Source of the DNA: Ornithomonoglobus_A sp045532455
GTDB taxonomy: Bacteria > Bacillota > Clostridia > UBA1381
Reading direction: 5' to 3'
Assembly (NCBI GenBank): GCA_045532455.1
Contig: JAZSFX010000012.1
Span: 1-64,000 of the forward strand
Length of the DNA: 64,000 nt
This document shows positions 1-9,155 of the stretch, piece after piece. The position numbers and the translations under genes are program-made. Under the pieces are notes generated by a model, which worked only from the letters and a program-made list of their open reading frames with translations, searched no databases and was not told the DNA's origin. How positions within the stretch are numbered: the stretch's first letter is position 1; each line of letters opens with the position of its first letter.

Positions 1-22
1 ACAAATCAGCATAAACAATCAT
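1..22 (-). CDS. 5' end of a gene running off the left edge
   Basis: Only the first seven codons lie in the window (Met-Ile-Val-Tyr-Ala-Asp-Leu), read leftward from an ATG at 22-20. A GGAGG Shine-Dalgarno site at 31-35 sits 8 nt upstream of the ATG, which is why this start is believed. The product cannot be named from seven residues. It is separated from the next gene to the right by the terminator at 131-170, so it is its own transcription unit. Confidence 0.55.
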
Positions 23-45
23 ATGCTTATCCTCCAATGTATATT

Positions 46-78
46 ATTATACTACGGTTATTACGAATAATTTGTCAA
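46..78 (-). promoter_or_regulatory. Possible promoter of the left-edge gene
   Basis: On the minus strand a TTGACA (78-73) is followed by TATAAT (51-46). The spacing is 21 nt, longer than ideal; TAGTAT, three bases upstream of that -10, gives 18 nt. It lies just upstream of the GGAGG of the truncated gene. Tentative. Confidence 0.3.
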
Positions 79-130
79 AGTCTGTTGTCGAATACAAAAA
101 ACATTTCGACAATATAAGAATATATTTACA

Positions 131-170
131 AGCAAAAAAAAACACTCCGTGTAATTAACACGGAGTGTTT
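131..170 (-). terminator. Intrinsic terminator of the cdaR-protease-nucleotidyltransferase unit
   Basis: A 13-bp perfect stem (140-152 with 158-170, 5-nt loop) is followed on the minus strand by a run of T (complement of the A run at 133-140). It starts 10 nt beyond the stop codon of the nucleotidyltransferase gene. Confidence 0.9.
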
Positions 171-180
171 TAATAATTTA

Positions 181-1029
181 TTAGTCATATAAGCCATCTG
201 CAACCATTTTTGTGATTGCTTCTTTAATTTGAGGAAGGTCCTCTCGGTATGTTATTCCGTACCATTTATCCTTGTTGGAGAATACCTTTACTGTTGCTTC
301 ACTCTTTTGAACCAATTCGCCGATAAGGATAGGAATTAAGTACTCATCTTTTAAAAGATTAGCATTCTTCTTAAAATCTTCGTATCCTTTTTCGAGCACT
401 TCGAATATATCCTCTGTAAGTCCCCATAAATTCATAGAAACCTTTGTATCACGCGGGAATACACCTGTTTCGCCATCGGGCATTTCGTATTTGAAATCCG
501 GATATATTTTTAAGCATTCAACTATCTTTGAAAGCATACCGTCTTTGATATCGCAAACACCTCTTGCAACACTTCCGTTATCGCTAAGTGTCTTTTCGAG
601 GTCATATGCAACCATTGCAAAATCATTTCCGCTTGTTTTATCCAAGAATTCTTTGATTTCGAAGAAAGCATTACGGCCGTAATAATCGTCTGCATTAATA
701 ATTGCAAACGGGCCTTTTACTATACCTTTACAGCAAAGAATCGCATGAGCTGTACCAAATGGTTTTGTTCTTCCCTCTGGAAGCTCTGTTGTATCCTGAA
801 TCACGTAATCAACATCAATCATTTTTTCTATTCTTGAACCAACAAGTTCTTTGAAGTCAGCTTCGATATCTTTACGTATTATAAATACAACCTTGTCAAA
901 ACCTGCTTTTTTTGCATCGTATACAGAAAAATCAAGTATAACTCTATTATCGCATATAGGCTCTAATTGCTTTAAACCGCCAAATCTGCTACCCATTCCG
1001 GCAGCCATAACAACTAATGTTGCACTCAT
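181..1029 (-). CDS. Sugar-phosphate nucleotidyltransferase family protein
   Basis: Predicted cytoplasmic NTP transferase of 282 residues that would couple an NTP to a sugar or alcohol phosphate. The N-terminus carries the nucleotide-binding signature G11-x-G13-x-R15-F with K20 after it, and an Asp-Asp pair lies in the central sheet near residue 112, as expected for the GT-A-like fold that binds a metal. The substrate cannot be read from the sequence; the family includes glucose-1-phosphate and choline-phosphate type transferases. It is the last gene of a unit with the protease upstream (53-nt gap) and ends at a strong terminator. The start has a GGAG site 7-10 nt upstream. Confidence 0.8.
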   Translation of the reverse strand: MSATLVVMAAGMGSRFGGLKQLEPICDNRVILDFSVYDAKKAGFDKVVFIIRKDIEADFKELVGSRIEKMIDVDYVIQDTTELPEGRTKPFGTAHAILCCKGIVKGPFAIINADDYYGRNAFFEIKEFLDKTSGNDFAMVAYDLEKTLSDNGSVARGVCDIKDGMLSKIVECLKIYPDFKYEMPDGETGVFPRDTKVSMNLWGLTEDIFEVLEKGYEDFKKNANLLKDEYLIPILIGELVQKSEATVKVFSNKDKWYGITYREDLPQIKEAITKMVADGLYD

Positions 1030-1082
1030 ATTATCATTCTCCTTTTAAATTTTGTAAATACATATAAATATAAAATTTATAA

Positions 1083-2279
1083 CTAATTTAATAATTCAAT
1101 GGCCTTTTTTAACTGCAAGTCATCTTCCTTTGGAATTTCTGAGGCATAATAACCGTTATATTTTTCATCAAGCTCAACTGTGATATCGGGTTCTATTCCT
1201 GTTCCATGTATGCAAACACCGTTTGGCGAATAATACTTAGCAGTTGTCATAGTCATTCCCGACCCGTCAGTAAACGGAATAACGGATTGAACAACACCCT
1301 TGCCAAAACTTGTAGTTCCGACCACAGTAGCTTTTTTATGATCTTTTAAAGCTCCTGTAAGCACCTCCGATGCGCTCGCACTGTTTCCGTTAATAAGCAC
1401 CACCATAGGCATATCTGTTTCATTTTTGTCGGATTTATATTCCTGCCTTGTGCCATCTTTGTATTCTATATAGGTTATAAGACCATCACCCAGCAGATAA
1501 TCTGCAATGTTTACAACAACATCAAGCGCACCGCCAGGATTATCTCTTAAATCGATAATAAGCTTATTTGCACCCTTAGCTTTTAAATTTTCTACACTTT
1601 CGCAAAATTCAGAGTAGGTATCTGTTTTGGAATTACTGCCCTCTGTATTGAATGCGGATATTCTTATATAGCCAATATCTTTATCGCACATATCTGATTT
1701 TACAGAGTTAATTGCTACAACCTCTCGCTTGATACTAAATTCAATCTCTTTGTTGTCTCTTAAAACAGATATATTCAGAACTTCGCCCTCTTTACCGTTT
1801 TTAATCTCCGCTATGGCTTTTTCCATTGCGTCGGCGTAGTACTCTTTACCATTTACTTTGTAGAGTATATCGCCAGGTTTTATACCTTCATTAAATGCAC
1901 TGCTGTCTTCAAAAGCGGAAATTATTTCTATTAAGCCATTTTCGTTTGGTGCAACAACTACACCTATTCCTACGTATGTTTCCTCCACAGACGAAGTAAA
2001 CGACTCAAAATCCTCTTTTGTGTAATAGTTTGTGTAATCTTCTTCCAACCCCCATACATAACCTTTTATGGCATTTTCAAAAAGTTTTTCTTTATCAATG
2101 TCATAAATATAACGTTGGGAAAGTTGCTCGTTAATCATTGTAAGTTTTTTTACAAACTTCTCCTCAATAGCATCATTTTCTAAAAGCATATAGTCTATAT
2201 CTTTATATACAAACATTGCTCCTGCACCTAATGCCGCACTGAGAATTCCAACAAAAATACATTTAATTCCCGATTTCAT
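1083..2279 (-). CDS. ctpA: C-terminal processing serine protease, S41 family
   Basis: Membrane-anchored extracytoplasmic protease of 398 residues. Residues 7-25 form a hydrophobic signal anchor; a PDZ domain lies at about 100-185, including the G-I-G-V carboxylate-binding loop; the S41 catalytic domain follows. The catalytic Ser-Lys dyad is visible as Ser302 in the S-A-S-A-S-E motif and Lys327 in F-G-K-G, 25 residues apart as in the Prc/CtpA family. Such proteases trim C-termini of secreted or membrane proteins. It lies 22 nt downstream of cdaR and is presumably cotranscribed. The physiological substrate is unknown. Confidence 0.92.
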   Translation of the reverse strand: MKSGIKCIFVGILSAALGAGAMFVYKDIDYMLLENDAIEEKFVKKLTMINEQLSQRYIYDIDKEKLFENAIKGYVWGLEEDYTNYYTKEDFESFTSSVEETYVGIGVVVAPNENGLIEIISAFEDSSAFNEGIKPGDILYKVNGKEYYADAMEKAIAEIKNGKEGEVLNISVLRDNKEIEFSIKREVVAINSVKSDMCDKDIGYIRISAFNTEGSNSKTDTYSEFCESVENLKAKGANKLIIDLRDNPGGALDVVVNIADYLLGDGLITYIEYKDGTRQEYKSDKNETDMPMVVLINGNSASASEVLTGALKDHKKATVVGTTSFGKGVVQSVIPFTDGSGMTMTTAKYYSPNGVCIHGTGIEPDITVELDEKYNGYYASEIPKEDDLQLKKAIELLN

Positions 2280-2301
2280 AAATCAGTTTTTTACACTCCA
2301 A

Positions 2302-3387
2302 TCATATTTTCATTGAACTGCTCATTAAATATTTATGAACCATCATAGCAACCTTGAATATGATCGCCTGGTCGAATTTTCTCAAATCAAGACCTGTGAG
2401 CTTATATATTTTCTCAAGTCTGTATACAAGTGTGTTACGGTGAACAAATAACTGTCTTGAAGTTTCACTTACATTCAGGTCATTTTCGAAGAATTTGTTT
2501 ATAGTAAGCATTGTTTCGTCATCTAATGTTGAAATATCACCTTTTTTGAATACTTCGTGCAGGAATAATTCACAAAGCTTAATTGGAAGTTGATATATTA
2601 ATCTTCCTATTCCAAGATTATCGTAATTTAAAATAAACTTTTCTTCTTCGAATACTTTACCTATTTCGAGTGCTATTTGTGCTTCTTTATACGAATTATT
2701 AAGTTCATCTATATTTGTTGCAACAGACGAAAGTCCTATTAATACATTATAAAGTGTTTCTGCTCTTACAGTATCAAGAATTGACTGAGCCATAATTTCG
2801 AGCTCATCAGTTTTAATAACCTCTTTAAGCTCCTTTATTAACACTATATTACCCGAATCTGCATTTATAACAAAATCTTTTTCTTTATCAGGGAACATAT
2901 TCTGAATAATTTCGAATACGCTTGATTCACTGTTATCTTCTACTTTTATATAAAATACAGCTCTTGGTGCGTCTATATCTACATGAAGCTCACGTGCTTT
3001 TTGATGAAGGTCAAATGTAAGTAAATTATCAAATATTATATTTTGCATAAAGTTTGTTTTATCGTATTTTTCGTCATAATAACGACGCACATTATTTATT
3101 GCAACAGTTACCGCACTGCAGCAGTATCTTGCAGTATCATCAGTTCCGTCTACATAAACAACATACTCAGCATATGGCTTATTTGACATAACTCTTATTG
3201 TATATCCGTCCTTATACATAACTCTGTCATTATTCGTTGCTGCATAAATTAAATTTTCAATAACTTCTGCTGAAGGCTCCATACCATTTGACGCTAAAAC
3301 CAAACCATGTGAGTCGACAATACCAAACCTTTTTGGGAATACTTCTGCCATTTGTGTAACAATATCCTGAAATGCTTTACTTATCAT
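2302..3387 (-). CDS. cdaR: CdaR/PucR-type transcriptional regulator
   Basis: A 361-residue regulator. The N-terminal half (about 2-135) resembles the sugar-diacid recognition domain that opens CdaR proteins; the C-terminus (about 300-352) is the PucR-type helix-turn-helix with the typical L-x-V-S-E-T-S-R-x-L-x-x-H-R-N-T-L-x-Y-R core. In Enterobacteria CdaR activates glucarate/galactarate use, but no diacid catabolic gene is nearby, so the ligand here is open. It heads its unit behind a strong promoter (3436-3464). The start has a GGAGG site, and the ATG is at 3387. Confidence 0.82.
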   Translation of the reverse strand: MISKAFQDIVTQMAEVFPKRFGIVDSHGLVLASNGMEPSAEVIENLIYAATNNDRVMYKDGYTIRVMSNKPYAEYVVYVDGTDDTARYCCSAVTVAINNVRRYYDEKYDKTNFMQNIIFDNLLTFDLHQKARELHVDIDAPRAVFYIKVEDNSESSVFEIIQNMFPDKEKDFVINADSGNIVLIKELKEVIKTDELEIMAQSILDTVRAETLYNVLIGLSSVATNIDELNNSYKEAQIALEIGKVFEEEKFILNYDNLGIGRLIYQLPIKLCELFLHEVFKKGDISTLDDETMLTINKFFENDLNVSETSRQLFVHRNTLVYRLEKIYKLTGLDLRKFDQAIIFKVAMMVHKYLMSSSMKI

Positions 3388-3435
3388 TTACAAAAACCTC
3401 CAAATCTCGCAATTAGCTTTTTATATACATAATCA

Positions 3436-3464
3436 ATTATACACCAAAAAAAACAATTTTTCAA
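3436..3464 (-). promoter_or_regulatory. Promoter of cdaR
   Basis: Minus-strand TTGAAA (3464-3459) and TATAAT (3441-3436) with a 17-nt spacer, about 50 nt upstream of the cdaR start. The -10 is preceded by TGG, an extended -10 arrangement. Confidence 0.8.
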
Positions 3465-3528
3465 GTGATTTTTTGTAAAAAATTAAAATATTTAGGAATA
3501 ATTTGGATTTTTTACTCTATATTTTACA

Positions 3529-4215
3529 TTAAAAATATTTTTTATCCTTAATTGATATTGCGGCAGTAATTCCTATAACTTCTGCTGCGCCATTTTTAAT
3601 CAGTTCTTTTGCGCAACTGTTCATTGTATTTCCCGTTGTATACACATCGTCAACGAGAATAATTTTCTTTTCCTTTATGTCTTCGTCAGCACGAAATGCA
3701 TCTTTAACATTTGTTAATCTTTCCAATGCACTCATTCTACTTTGACGGTCTGTGTTTTTTATCTTTTTTAATATATCCTCATATATAGGCAAATCCAAAA
3801 TTTTGGCAACACACTCACCAACAAGCGATGCCTGATTATATCCTCTTTCATTTTCGCGTTGGAATGATAATGGAACAGAAGTAACTATATCAAAATCCAA
3901 CAAATGCGGCATATCTTCTAATAAATACTTTAATATTTCAGATAAAACATCAACCGCCCTGAATGTTCTGTCAAATTTAAGATTTTTAATAAGCTTACGT
4001 GCTTTATAACTATAATATAAGGGTGATATCACATAAGAAACATACTCACTACCCTCAAATGCACCCTCACCCTTAGTAAATTTTAAAGATTTAAAACATC
4101 GATTGCATATGCCTACCTCACTGCATAAAATTGGCATATTCTTCAAAAGAAACTTGTTGCCGCAACACATACAAATCGACGTACCGTATGAAAAAATACT
4201 TTCAATTATACTCAT
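3529..4215 (-). CDS. comFC: ComF family phosphoribosyltransferase-like protein
   Basis: ComFC-like protein of 228 residues, a cytoplasmic factor of natural transformation in Firmicutes, also kept in non-competent relatives. The N-terminus has a zinc-finger-like cysteine set (C15, C17, C18, C31, C37, C40). The C-terminus has the PRPP-binding motif I-I-L-V-D-D-V-Y-T-T-G-N-T at 185-197. It follows engB by 11 nt and seems to be the last gene of the long riboflavin-led run. No ComFA helicase gene is adjacent. Confidence 0.88.
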   Translation of the reverse strand: MSIIESIFSYGTSICMCCGNKFLLKNMPILCSEVGICNRCFKSLKFTKGEGAFEGSEYVSYVISPLYYSYKARKLIKNLKFDRTFRAVDVLSEILKYLLEDMPHLLDFDIVTSVPLSFQRENERGYNQASLVGECVAKILDLPIYEDILKKIKNTDRQSRMSALERLTNVKDAFRADEDIKEKKIILVDDVYTTGNTMNSCAKELIKNGAAEVIGITAAISIKDKKYF

Positions 4216-4226
4216 ATACTTAAATT

Positions 4227-4832
4227 TTATTCCTCAATTTCGAAATCGCCCATTCTCATCATTTCAATCATATCCCACACGGTATACTTACCCTCATCAT
4301 CTTTGATTGAAAACGGAACAAGAATATCGTCTTCGCCAAGCTGCAGAGTTGACCATATTTGTTCGAGGTTGGTTTCAATTTCACTTTTCTTAAGCTTGTC
4401 TATTTTTGTAGCAACCACAATAACTCTGTCATGATAATGACGTATCCATTCACACATAGTAATATCGTCTTTGGTTGGCTTATGGCGACTATCTACTAAA
4501 AGTATGGTTTGTACCAGTGGCTCCCTGTTTGCGAGATAGTCCTCCATCATTTTACCCCATTTTTCTATCTCCGTTTTTGAGCGTTGCGCATATCCATATC
4601 CCGGCAAATCAACAAGAAAAATGGTGTCGTCTATATTATAAAAATTAATTGTTACAGTTTTACCAGGTGTACCACTTACTCTTGCCAGGGATTTTCTGTT
4701 AAGCAGTTTATTTATGAGTGATGATTTTCCAACATTTGAACGTCCTGCAAAAGCAAATTCAGGATACGCTTCAGTTGGATATTGCTTTGGCGAAACTGCC
4801 GATATTTTTAAGCTTGCATTGTGTATATTCAT
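4227..4832 (-). CDS. engB: Ribosome biogenesis GTPase EngB (YsxC/YihA)
   Basis: Small TRAFAC GTPase of 201 residues needed for late 50S subunit assembly. The G1 P-loop is G-R-S-N-V-G-K-S-S at 30-38, G3 is D-L-P-G at 75-78 followed by Y-G-Y-A, and G4 is T-K-I-D at 142-145. Length and the SNVGKS form of the P-loop are diagnostic of this family. Its ATG overlaps the stop of the deacetylase gene upstream by 4 nt, implying translational coupling. Confidence 0.95.
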   Translation of the reverse strand: MNIHNASLKISAVSPKQYPTEAYPEFAFAGRSNVGKSSLINKLLNRKSLARVSGTPGKTVTINFYNIDDTIFLVDLPGYGYAQRSKTEIEKWGKMMEDYLANREPLVQTILLVDSRHKPTKDDITMCEWIRHYHDRVIVVATKIDKLKKSEIETNLEQIWSTLQLGEDDILVPFSIKDDEGKYTVWDMIEMMRMGDFEIEE

Positions 4833-5593
4833 ATTTTTATCTCCTCTAATCTACAAATATTAATCATATCTTCTATCTTTTGAGGTGTATCACCTAATAT
4901 ACGATATATCCTTTTTAACGGTTTTGAAAAATCAGCCTGTCCTTTTACAATTCCATGCTCCGTAGAAAAGCTTGTTGTATAACCCATAGAATTTCTTACT
5001 GTGTTATTTAGTTCATCAGTGTACAAGCCATACGGATACGCTATGCTTTCGGTGGCTTTGCCGGTGATTTTTTCTATTTTATCGGAACAACGTTTTATAT
5101 CATAATAAACCTCATTTAACATTCTAATATCGTTATACCACATTTCCAACACACCTTTTTCACGTCTGTGCATAATATATGTGTGATTTCCTATCTCTAC
5201 AAGACCCGAATCGTGCATTTCTTTTATCTGCCACGATTTAAGATAGCCAGTTTTATCAATCATTGAACCTATTACGAACACAGAGGCTTTTACGTTATAT
5301 TTTTTAAGTAGTGGAAACACTTCTGTATAAAAATTCTCGTAACCGTCGTCAGAAGTGATTACAAGGTTTTTATCACCCTCAGCATACCACATTTCGCACG
5401 GTTTTAAAAATTCATATCCACGATTTATAAAGTATATTAAATCTTCTTCAAATTCCGAGGTCTTTATGCAATATTCATCATTTTCCAGAGGGTTTGACGA
5501 TACACCGTGGTAGCATATAACACTTGTTGTTTGCGCAAATGCACAAAGAGGAAAACTCATTATTACAAGCAAGACAAATAATAGCTTTTTCAC
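4829..5593 (-). CDS. Secreted polysaccharide deacetylase (NodB fold)
   Basis: Predicted exported deacetylase of 254 residues. Residues 1-20 form a signal peptide ending in A-F-A. The NodB motifs are present: the S-D-D-G segment at 81-84 with the Asp pair, and the metal-binding His pair H137 and H142 in an H-T-x-x-x-H arrangement. The spacing resembles the PgaB/IcaB branch that acts on poly-N-acetylglucosamine or cell-wall glycans, but the substrate is an inference. It overlaps the stalk-domain gene upstream and engB downstream by 4 nt each. Confidence 0.85.
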   Translation of the reverse strand: MKKLLFVLLVIMSFPLCAFAQTTSVICYHGVSSNPLENDEYCIKTSEFEEDLIYFINRGYEFLKPCEMWYAEGDKNLVITSDDGYENFYTEVFPLLKKYNVKASVFVIGSMIDKTGYLKSWQIKEMHDSGLVEIGNHTYIMHRREKGVLEMWYNDIRMLNEVYYDIKRCSDKIEKITGKATESIAYPYGLYTDELNNTVRNSMGYTTSFSTEHGIVKGQADFSKPLKRIYRILGDTPQKIEDMINICRLEEIKI

Positions 5594-6825
5594 TTGTTTT
5601 TCACCCCGTTTTCGTCGTAATTGATATATTCAATTACAATATTATCATCACTCACAAGTGCAATTTCAAATTCTTCGAGTGGGTCGTCTAAAGTTATGGT
5701 ATGCAAATACGAATTTTTATCTATGTATGTGAACACATTTGTGTCAACAACAAATTTTTGAACGTCAAGAATTAAGTTGTTGTGTTCATAATCCGTTATT
5801 TCTATATCATACGTATCCATAGTTTTTATAGGTATCATATGAATTTTTGATGAATTTTCCGACTCGCAATAATACAGATAAAATTCATGGTTATATTCAC
5901 GAAGAATAAGGTTAAAAATCGGCATATCGGTTATGTATGCAAAATCACTTCCGTCAAGCTTGCAAATAAAACCTTTTTTAGTGTCCCTATCAATTCCGTA
6001 CAGACGGTTTTTGACCGCAATAACAGTATCCGCTTTAAAGTTAAACATACCATTTTCATTACTGCTGTCATTTGTATATTTTATGTCCCCCGTTTCTGTT
6101 ACATAAAATATTGTCCCGTTTGTTTTTGTAGCGGATATAACTTTTTCGTTGGTTTTATCCCTTAGACTTGTTACAAGATTATTTTCTGCATCAGAATACA
6201 ACGAATTATTATAATCCGTAAAAAATCCGTTTTGTATCAGTAAATCATTATGTATACAAAGTTCATCGTCAATAAAATCGCACTTGTTTATATTATTATC
6301 TATATACATAATATCCTTTGTTTTACTGTTCCATAGCGCAGTTGCCCCTGTTATCTTTGCAAGATACGTCATAGGGAAATACAGAGTACCGTCTATATTG
6401 TATATGCTTACAGTTCTTACATCTTCCGAGTTTAGCTCATACGAAAACTCAACACCAACCTGATGTACAATATAATTACCGTTATAATTAATCTCTATTA
6501 TTTGTTTTCCATCTTTGTCGCTGAAGCGAAAAGACCCGTTTGGAATATCACTGCTTGTACCCATTGAATCCTTTAACCCTGCCATTTCACATATGAACCT
6601 AAACGGAAGATATGTGTTTCCGCTTGCAGAAACTATAGGTGTAGCATCTGCACCGTTTGATGAAATCATATCAATGTATTTTAATTCACTTTTTCCGTCA
6701 GAATACAGTGCTACATTGTTTCCGCCACGCATACAAAGAAAAACTCCCTCATTTTCTGCATATACTGCAGACGAAATAAGCACAAACAGTATAAATACAA
6801 CAGTAACAAGCCTTTTTATATTCAT
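5590..6825 (-). CDS. Secreted stalk-domain (copper amine oxidase N-terminal-like) protein
   Basis: Exported 411-residue protein of unknown function. Residues 1-23 form a signal peptide ending A-Y-A. Residues of about 40-175 look like tandem copper-amine-oxidase N-terminal (stalk) modules, with the recurring Y-L-P-F-R-F and L-Y-F-P-M-T-Y-L-A strands; this module is common on clostridial surface proteins and has no oxidase activity by itself. The rest has repeated short strands and could be a small propeller. It starts 2 nt after the ribH stop and overlaps the deacetylase gene, so it sits inside the riboflavin transcription unit. Confidence 0.75.
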   Translation of the reverse strand: MNIKRLVTVVFILFVLISSAVYAENEGVFLCMRGGNNVALYSDGKSELKYIDMISSNGADATPIVSASGNTYLPFRFICEMAGLKDSMGTSSDIPNGSFRFSDKDGKQIIEINYNGNYIVHQVGVEFSYELNSEDVRTVSIYNIDGTLYFPMTYLAKITGATALWNSKTKDIMYIDNNINKCDFIDDELCIHNDLLIQNGFFTDYNNSLYSDAENNLVTSLRDKTNEKVISATKTNGTIFYVTETGDIKYTNDSSNENGMFNFKADTVIAVKNRLYGIDRDTKKGFICKLDGSDFAYITDMPIFNLILREYNHEFYLYYCESENSSKIHMIPIKTMDTYDIEITDYEHNNLILDVQKFVVDTNVFTYIDKNSYLHTITLDDPLEEFEIALVSDDNIVIEYINYDENGVKNK

Positions 6826-6827
6826 TT

Positions 6828-7292
6828 TTAGTTTATTCCTTTAATAAGATTAATCATTTCCAATGCAGACATAGCACAGTCATAACCTTTGTTACCTGCT
6901 TTTGTTCCCGCTCTTTCTATTGCCTGCTCTATTGTGTCGGTTGTTACAATACCAAACAATACAGGTATTCCTGATGACATAGAAACCTGAGCAACACCCT
7001 TTGAAACCTCGTTACATACGTAGTCGTAGTGGCTTGTTGCACCTCTTATTACTGCACCAAGACAAATAACCGCATCGTACTTACCTGATTCTGCCATCTT
7101 TTTTGCAATTATCGGGATTTCGAATGCACCTGGTACCCATGCAAGTGATATATCGTCTGTTTCTACTCCATGACGTGTAAGACAATCCTCAGCACCGCCA
7201 ATTAGTTTTGATACAATAAACTCATTAAATCTTGAGCCTACAAGTCCTATCTTTAATCCCCTACCACAAAAATTTCCTTCTAATACTTTCAT
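6828..7292 (-). CDS. ribH: 6,7-dimethyl-8-ribityllumazine synthase
   Basis: Lumazine synthase of 154 residues, the penultimate riboflavin step, condensing 5-amino-6-ribitylaminouracil with dihydroxybutanone phosphate. Visible family motifs are R-F-N at residue 21-23, P-G-A-F-E-I-P near 55, G-A-V-I-R-G-A-T-S-H-Y-D with the catalytic His, and G-I-V-T-T-D-T near the C-terminus. It is 25 nt downstream of ribBA. Confidence 0.96.
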   Translation of the reverse strand: MKVLEGNFCGRGLKIGLVGSRFNEFIVSKLIGGAEDCLTRHGVETDDISLAWVPGAFEIPIIAKKMAESGKYDAVICLGAVIRGATSHYDYVCNEVSKGVAQVSMSSGIPVLFGIVTTDTIEQAIERAGTKAGNKGYDCAMSALEMINLIKGIN

Positions 7293-7317
7293 TTTATTTT
7301 CTTCCTTTCTTTTTATA

Positions 7318-8517
7318 TTAAAAATGGAGTAAGTGTCCCATTTTATCCTGTTTTGTTTTTAGATACTTAAGATTTTCCTTTTTGGGTGCAATTTCGATTG
7401 GCACTCTTTCTACAACATCAATACCGTATTCTTTCATATCCGAAATCTTAAGCGGATTGTTTGTCATAATCCTGAGCTTTGTAGCACCCAAATCCTTTAA
7501 TATCTGTGCACCCTCGCTATAATCTCTCAAATCGGGAGCAAAGCCAAGCTTTACATTTGCCTCTACAGTATCAAACCCCTGCTCCTGTAAATCGTATGCT
7601 TTTATTTTATTAAGTAAGCCTATACCTCTGCCCTCCTGACGAAGATATACTATAATACCTCTGCCCTCTTTTTCGATAGCTCTCATTGCACTTTGCAGTT
7701 GTTCACCGCAGTCGCAACGTGCCGAGCCGAAAACATCACCCGTTAAGCATTCGGAGTGAACTCTGCAAAGGACACTTTCGTCTGCTCTGATATCTCCTTT
7801 TACCAATACAACGTGGTGTTTTTTTGTTATGGTATTTTCGTAGCCTAAAATTTCGAATTCACCGTATTCAGTTGGCAAATGCGCCTGAGATACACGTTTC
7901 ATAAAACTGTCTTTTTTTCTTCTGTAGGTTTGCAGGTCCTTAATAGTAATAAAGGTTAGGTTGTTCTTTTTTGCAAACTCTATAAGCTCATCTCTCTTCA
8001 TCATAGTTCCGTCATCTGCCATAATTTCGCAACAAAGACCAACCTGTTTTAAGCCTGCAAGTCTGCACAAATCAACAGTTGCTTCTGTATGACCGTTTCT
8101 TTCTAAAACACCGCCTTTTTTCGCAAGTAACGGGAACATATGTCCGGGACGCCTGAAATCCGACGGTTGAGCATTATCATCAACGCACATTCTTGCAGTA
8201 TATCCGCGCTCTAATGCACTTATTCCCGTTGTTGTATCAACATGGTCGATAGATACTGTAAAAGCAGTTTCGTGATTATCAGTATTATGTGCGACCATTT
8301 GTGAAAGTCCAAGCTTTGTTGTGTATTCCTCACTCATTGGCATACATATAAGACCTTTTGCGGCACTCGCCATAAAGTTTACATTTTCTGTTGTTGCAAA
8401 CTCCGCCGCACAGATTAAATCACCCTCATTTTCTCTGTCGGGGTCATCAGTAACAAGTATCACCTTACCATCTCTTAAGTCCTGTAATGCTTTTTCTATT
8501 TGTGCAAATTCAAACAT
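7318..8517 (-). CDS. ribBA: Bifunctional dihydroxybutanone phosphate synthase / GTP cyclohydrolase II
   Basis: Fusion of RibB (about 1-200) and RibA (about 205-399) supplying both precursors of riboflavin. The RibB part has D-D-P-D-R-E-N-E-G-D near residue 24-33. The RibA part has the zinc site C-L-T-G-D-V-F-G-S-A-R-C-D-C and the R-Q-E-G-R-G-I-G-L loop. The start at 8517 was chosen because an AGGAGGG site at 8524-8530 lies 6 nt upstream; this site overlaps the ribE stop codon, so the two genes are tightly coupled. An in-frame start six codons earlier would fall on the ribosome-binding site. Confidence 0.95.
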   Translation of the reverse strand: MFEFAQIEKALQDLRDGKVILVTDDPDRENEGDLICAAEFATTENVNFMASAAKGLICMPMSEEYTTKLGLSQMVAHNTDNHETAFTVSIDHVDTTTGISALERGYTARMCVDDNAQPSDFRRPGHMFPLLAKKGGVLERNGHTEATVDLCRLAGLKQVGLCCEIMADDGTMMKRDELIEFAKKNNLTFITIKDLQTYRRKKDSFMKRVSQAHLPTEYGEFEILGYENTITKKHHVVLVKGDIRADESVLCRVHSECLTGDVFGSARCDCGEQLQSAMRAIEKEGRGIIVYLRQEGRGIGLLNKIKAYDLQEQGFDTVEANVKLGFAPDLRDYSEGAQILKDLGATKLRIMTNNPLKISDMKEYGIDVVERVPIEIAPKKENLKYLKTKQDKMGHLLHF

Positions 8518-8528
8518 CACAATCCCTC

Positions 8529-9155
8529 CTACCAATTCTTTAATAATTCTTCTATGTTTGTTTCGCTTTTTGGCGAAATTAGTTTTTCTACATACTTGCC
8601 TATAATATCACACTCGAGATTTACCTTATCACCGCAATGCTTTGTAAGAAGTGTAGTTTCCTTTGAAGTATGCGGTATTATTGATACTGCAAAGGCATCT
8701 TTATATAGTGTGGCAACAGTAAGGCTAATTCCATCTATTGTTATTGAGCCTTTATTTACAATATATTTCAGAATTTCATCATTTGCGCCTATTGTTACCC
8801 ATGTTGCGTTATCTTCTTTAATAAATGAATGAATTATTCCTACACCGTCTACATGCCCCGATACTATGTGTCCGCCAAAACGCGAGGTCATACTCATTGC
8901 TCTTTCCAAGTTTACCTTATCACCCTTTTTTAGCGAGCCGAGCGAGGTCTTTCTAAGGCTTTCTGCCATAATATCTACAGAAAATACGTTATTATTAATT
9001 GTAACAACTGTTGTGCACATTCCGTTAACTGCAACACTATCACCAATTTTTAGATCATCAAATACTATGTTGGCATTTATAAAAAGTGTACACGATTTTA
9101 CACCTTTTTTTATATCATTTACAGTACCGATTTCTTCGATTATTCCCGTAAACAT
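8529..9155 (-). CDS. ribE: Riboflavin synthase alpha chain
   Basis: Riboflavin synthase of 208 residues; two copies of the lumazine-binding barrel are visible, the first starting M-F-T-G-I-I-E-E-I-G and the second at about 98 with G-H-I-V-S-G-H-V-D-G before it. It dismutates lumazine into riboflavin. The start codon at 9155 directly abuts the ribD stop at 9156. Confidence 0.96.
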   Translation of the reverse strand: MFTGIIEEIGTVNDIKKGVKSCTLFINANIVFDDLKIGDSVAVNGMCTTVVTINNNVFSVDIMAESLRKTSLGSLKKGDKVNLERAMSMTSRFGGHIVSGHVDGVGIIHSFIKEDNATWVTIGANDEILKYIVNKGSITIDGISLTVATLYKDAFAVSIIPHTSKETTLLTKHCGDKVNLECDIIGKYVEKLISPKSETNIEELLKNW

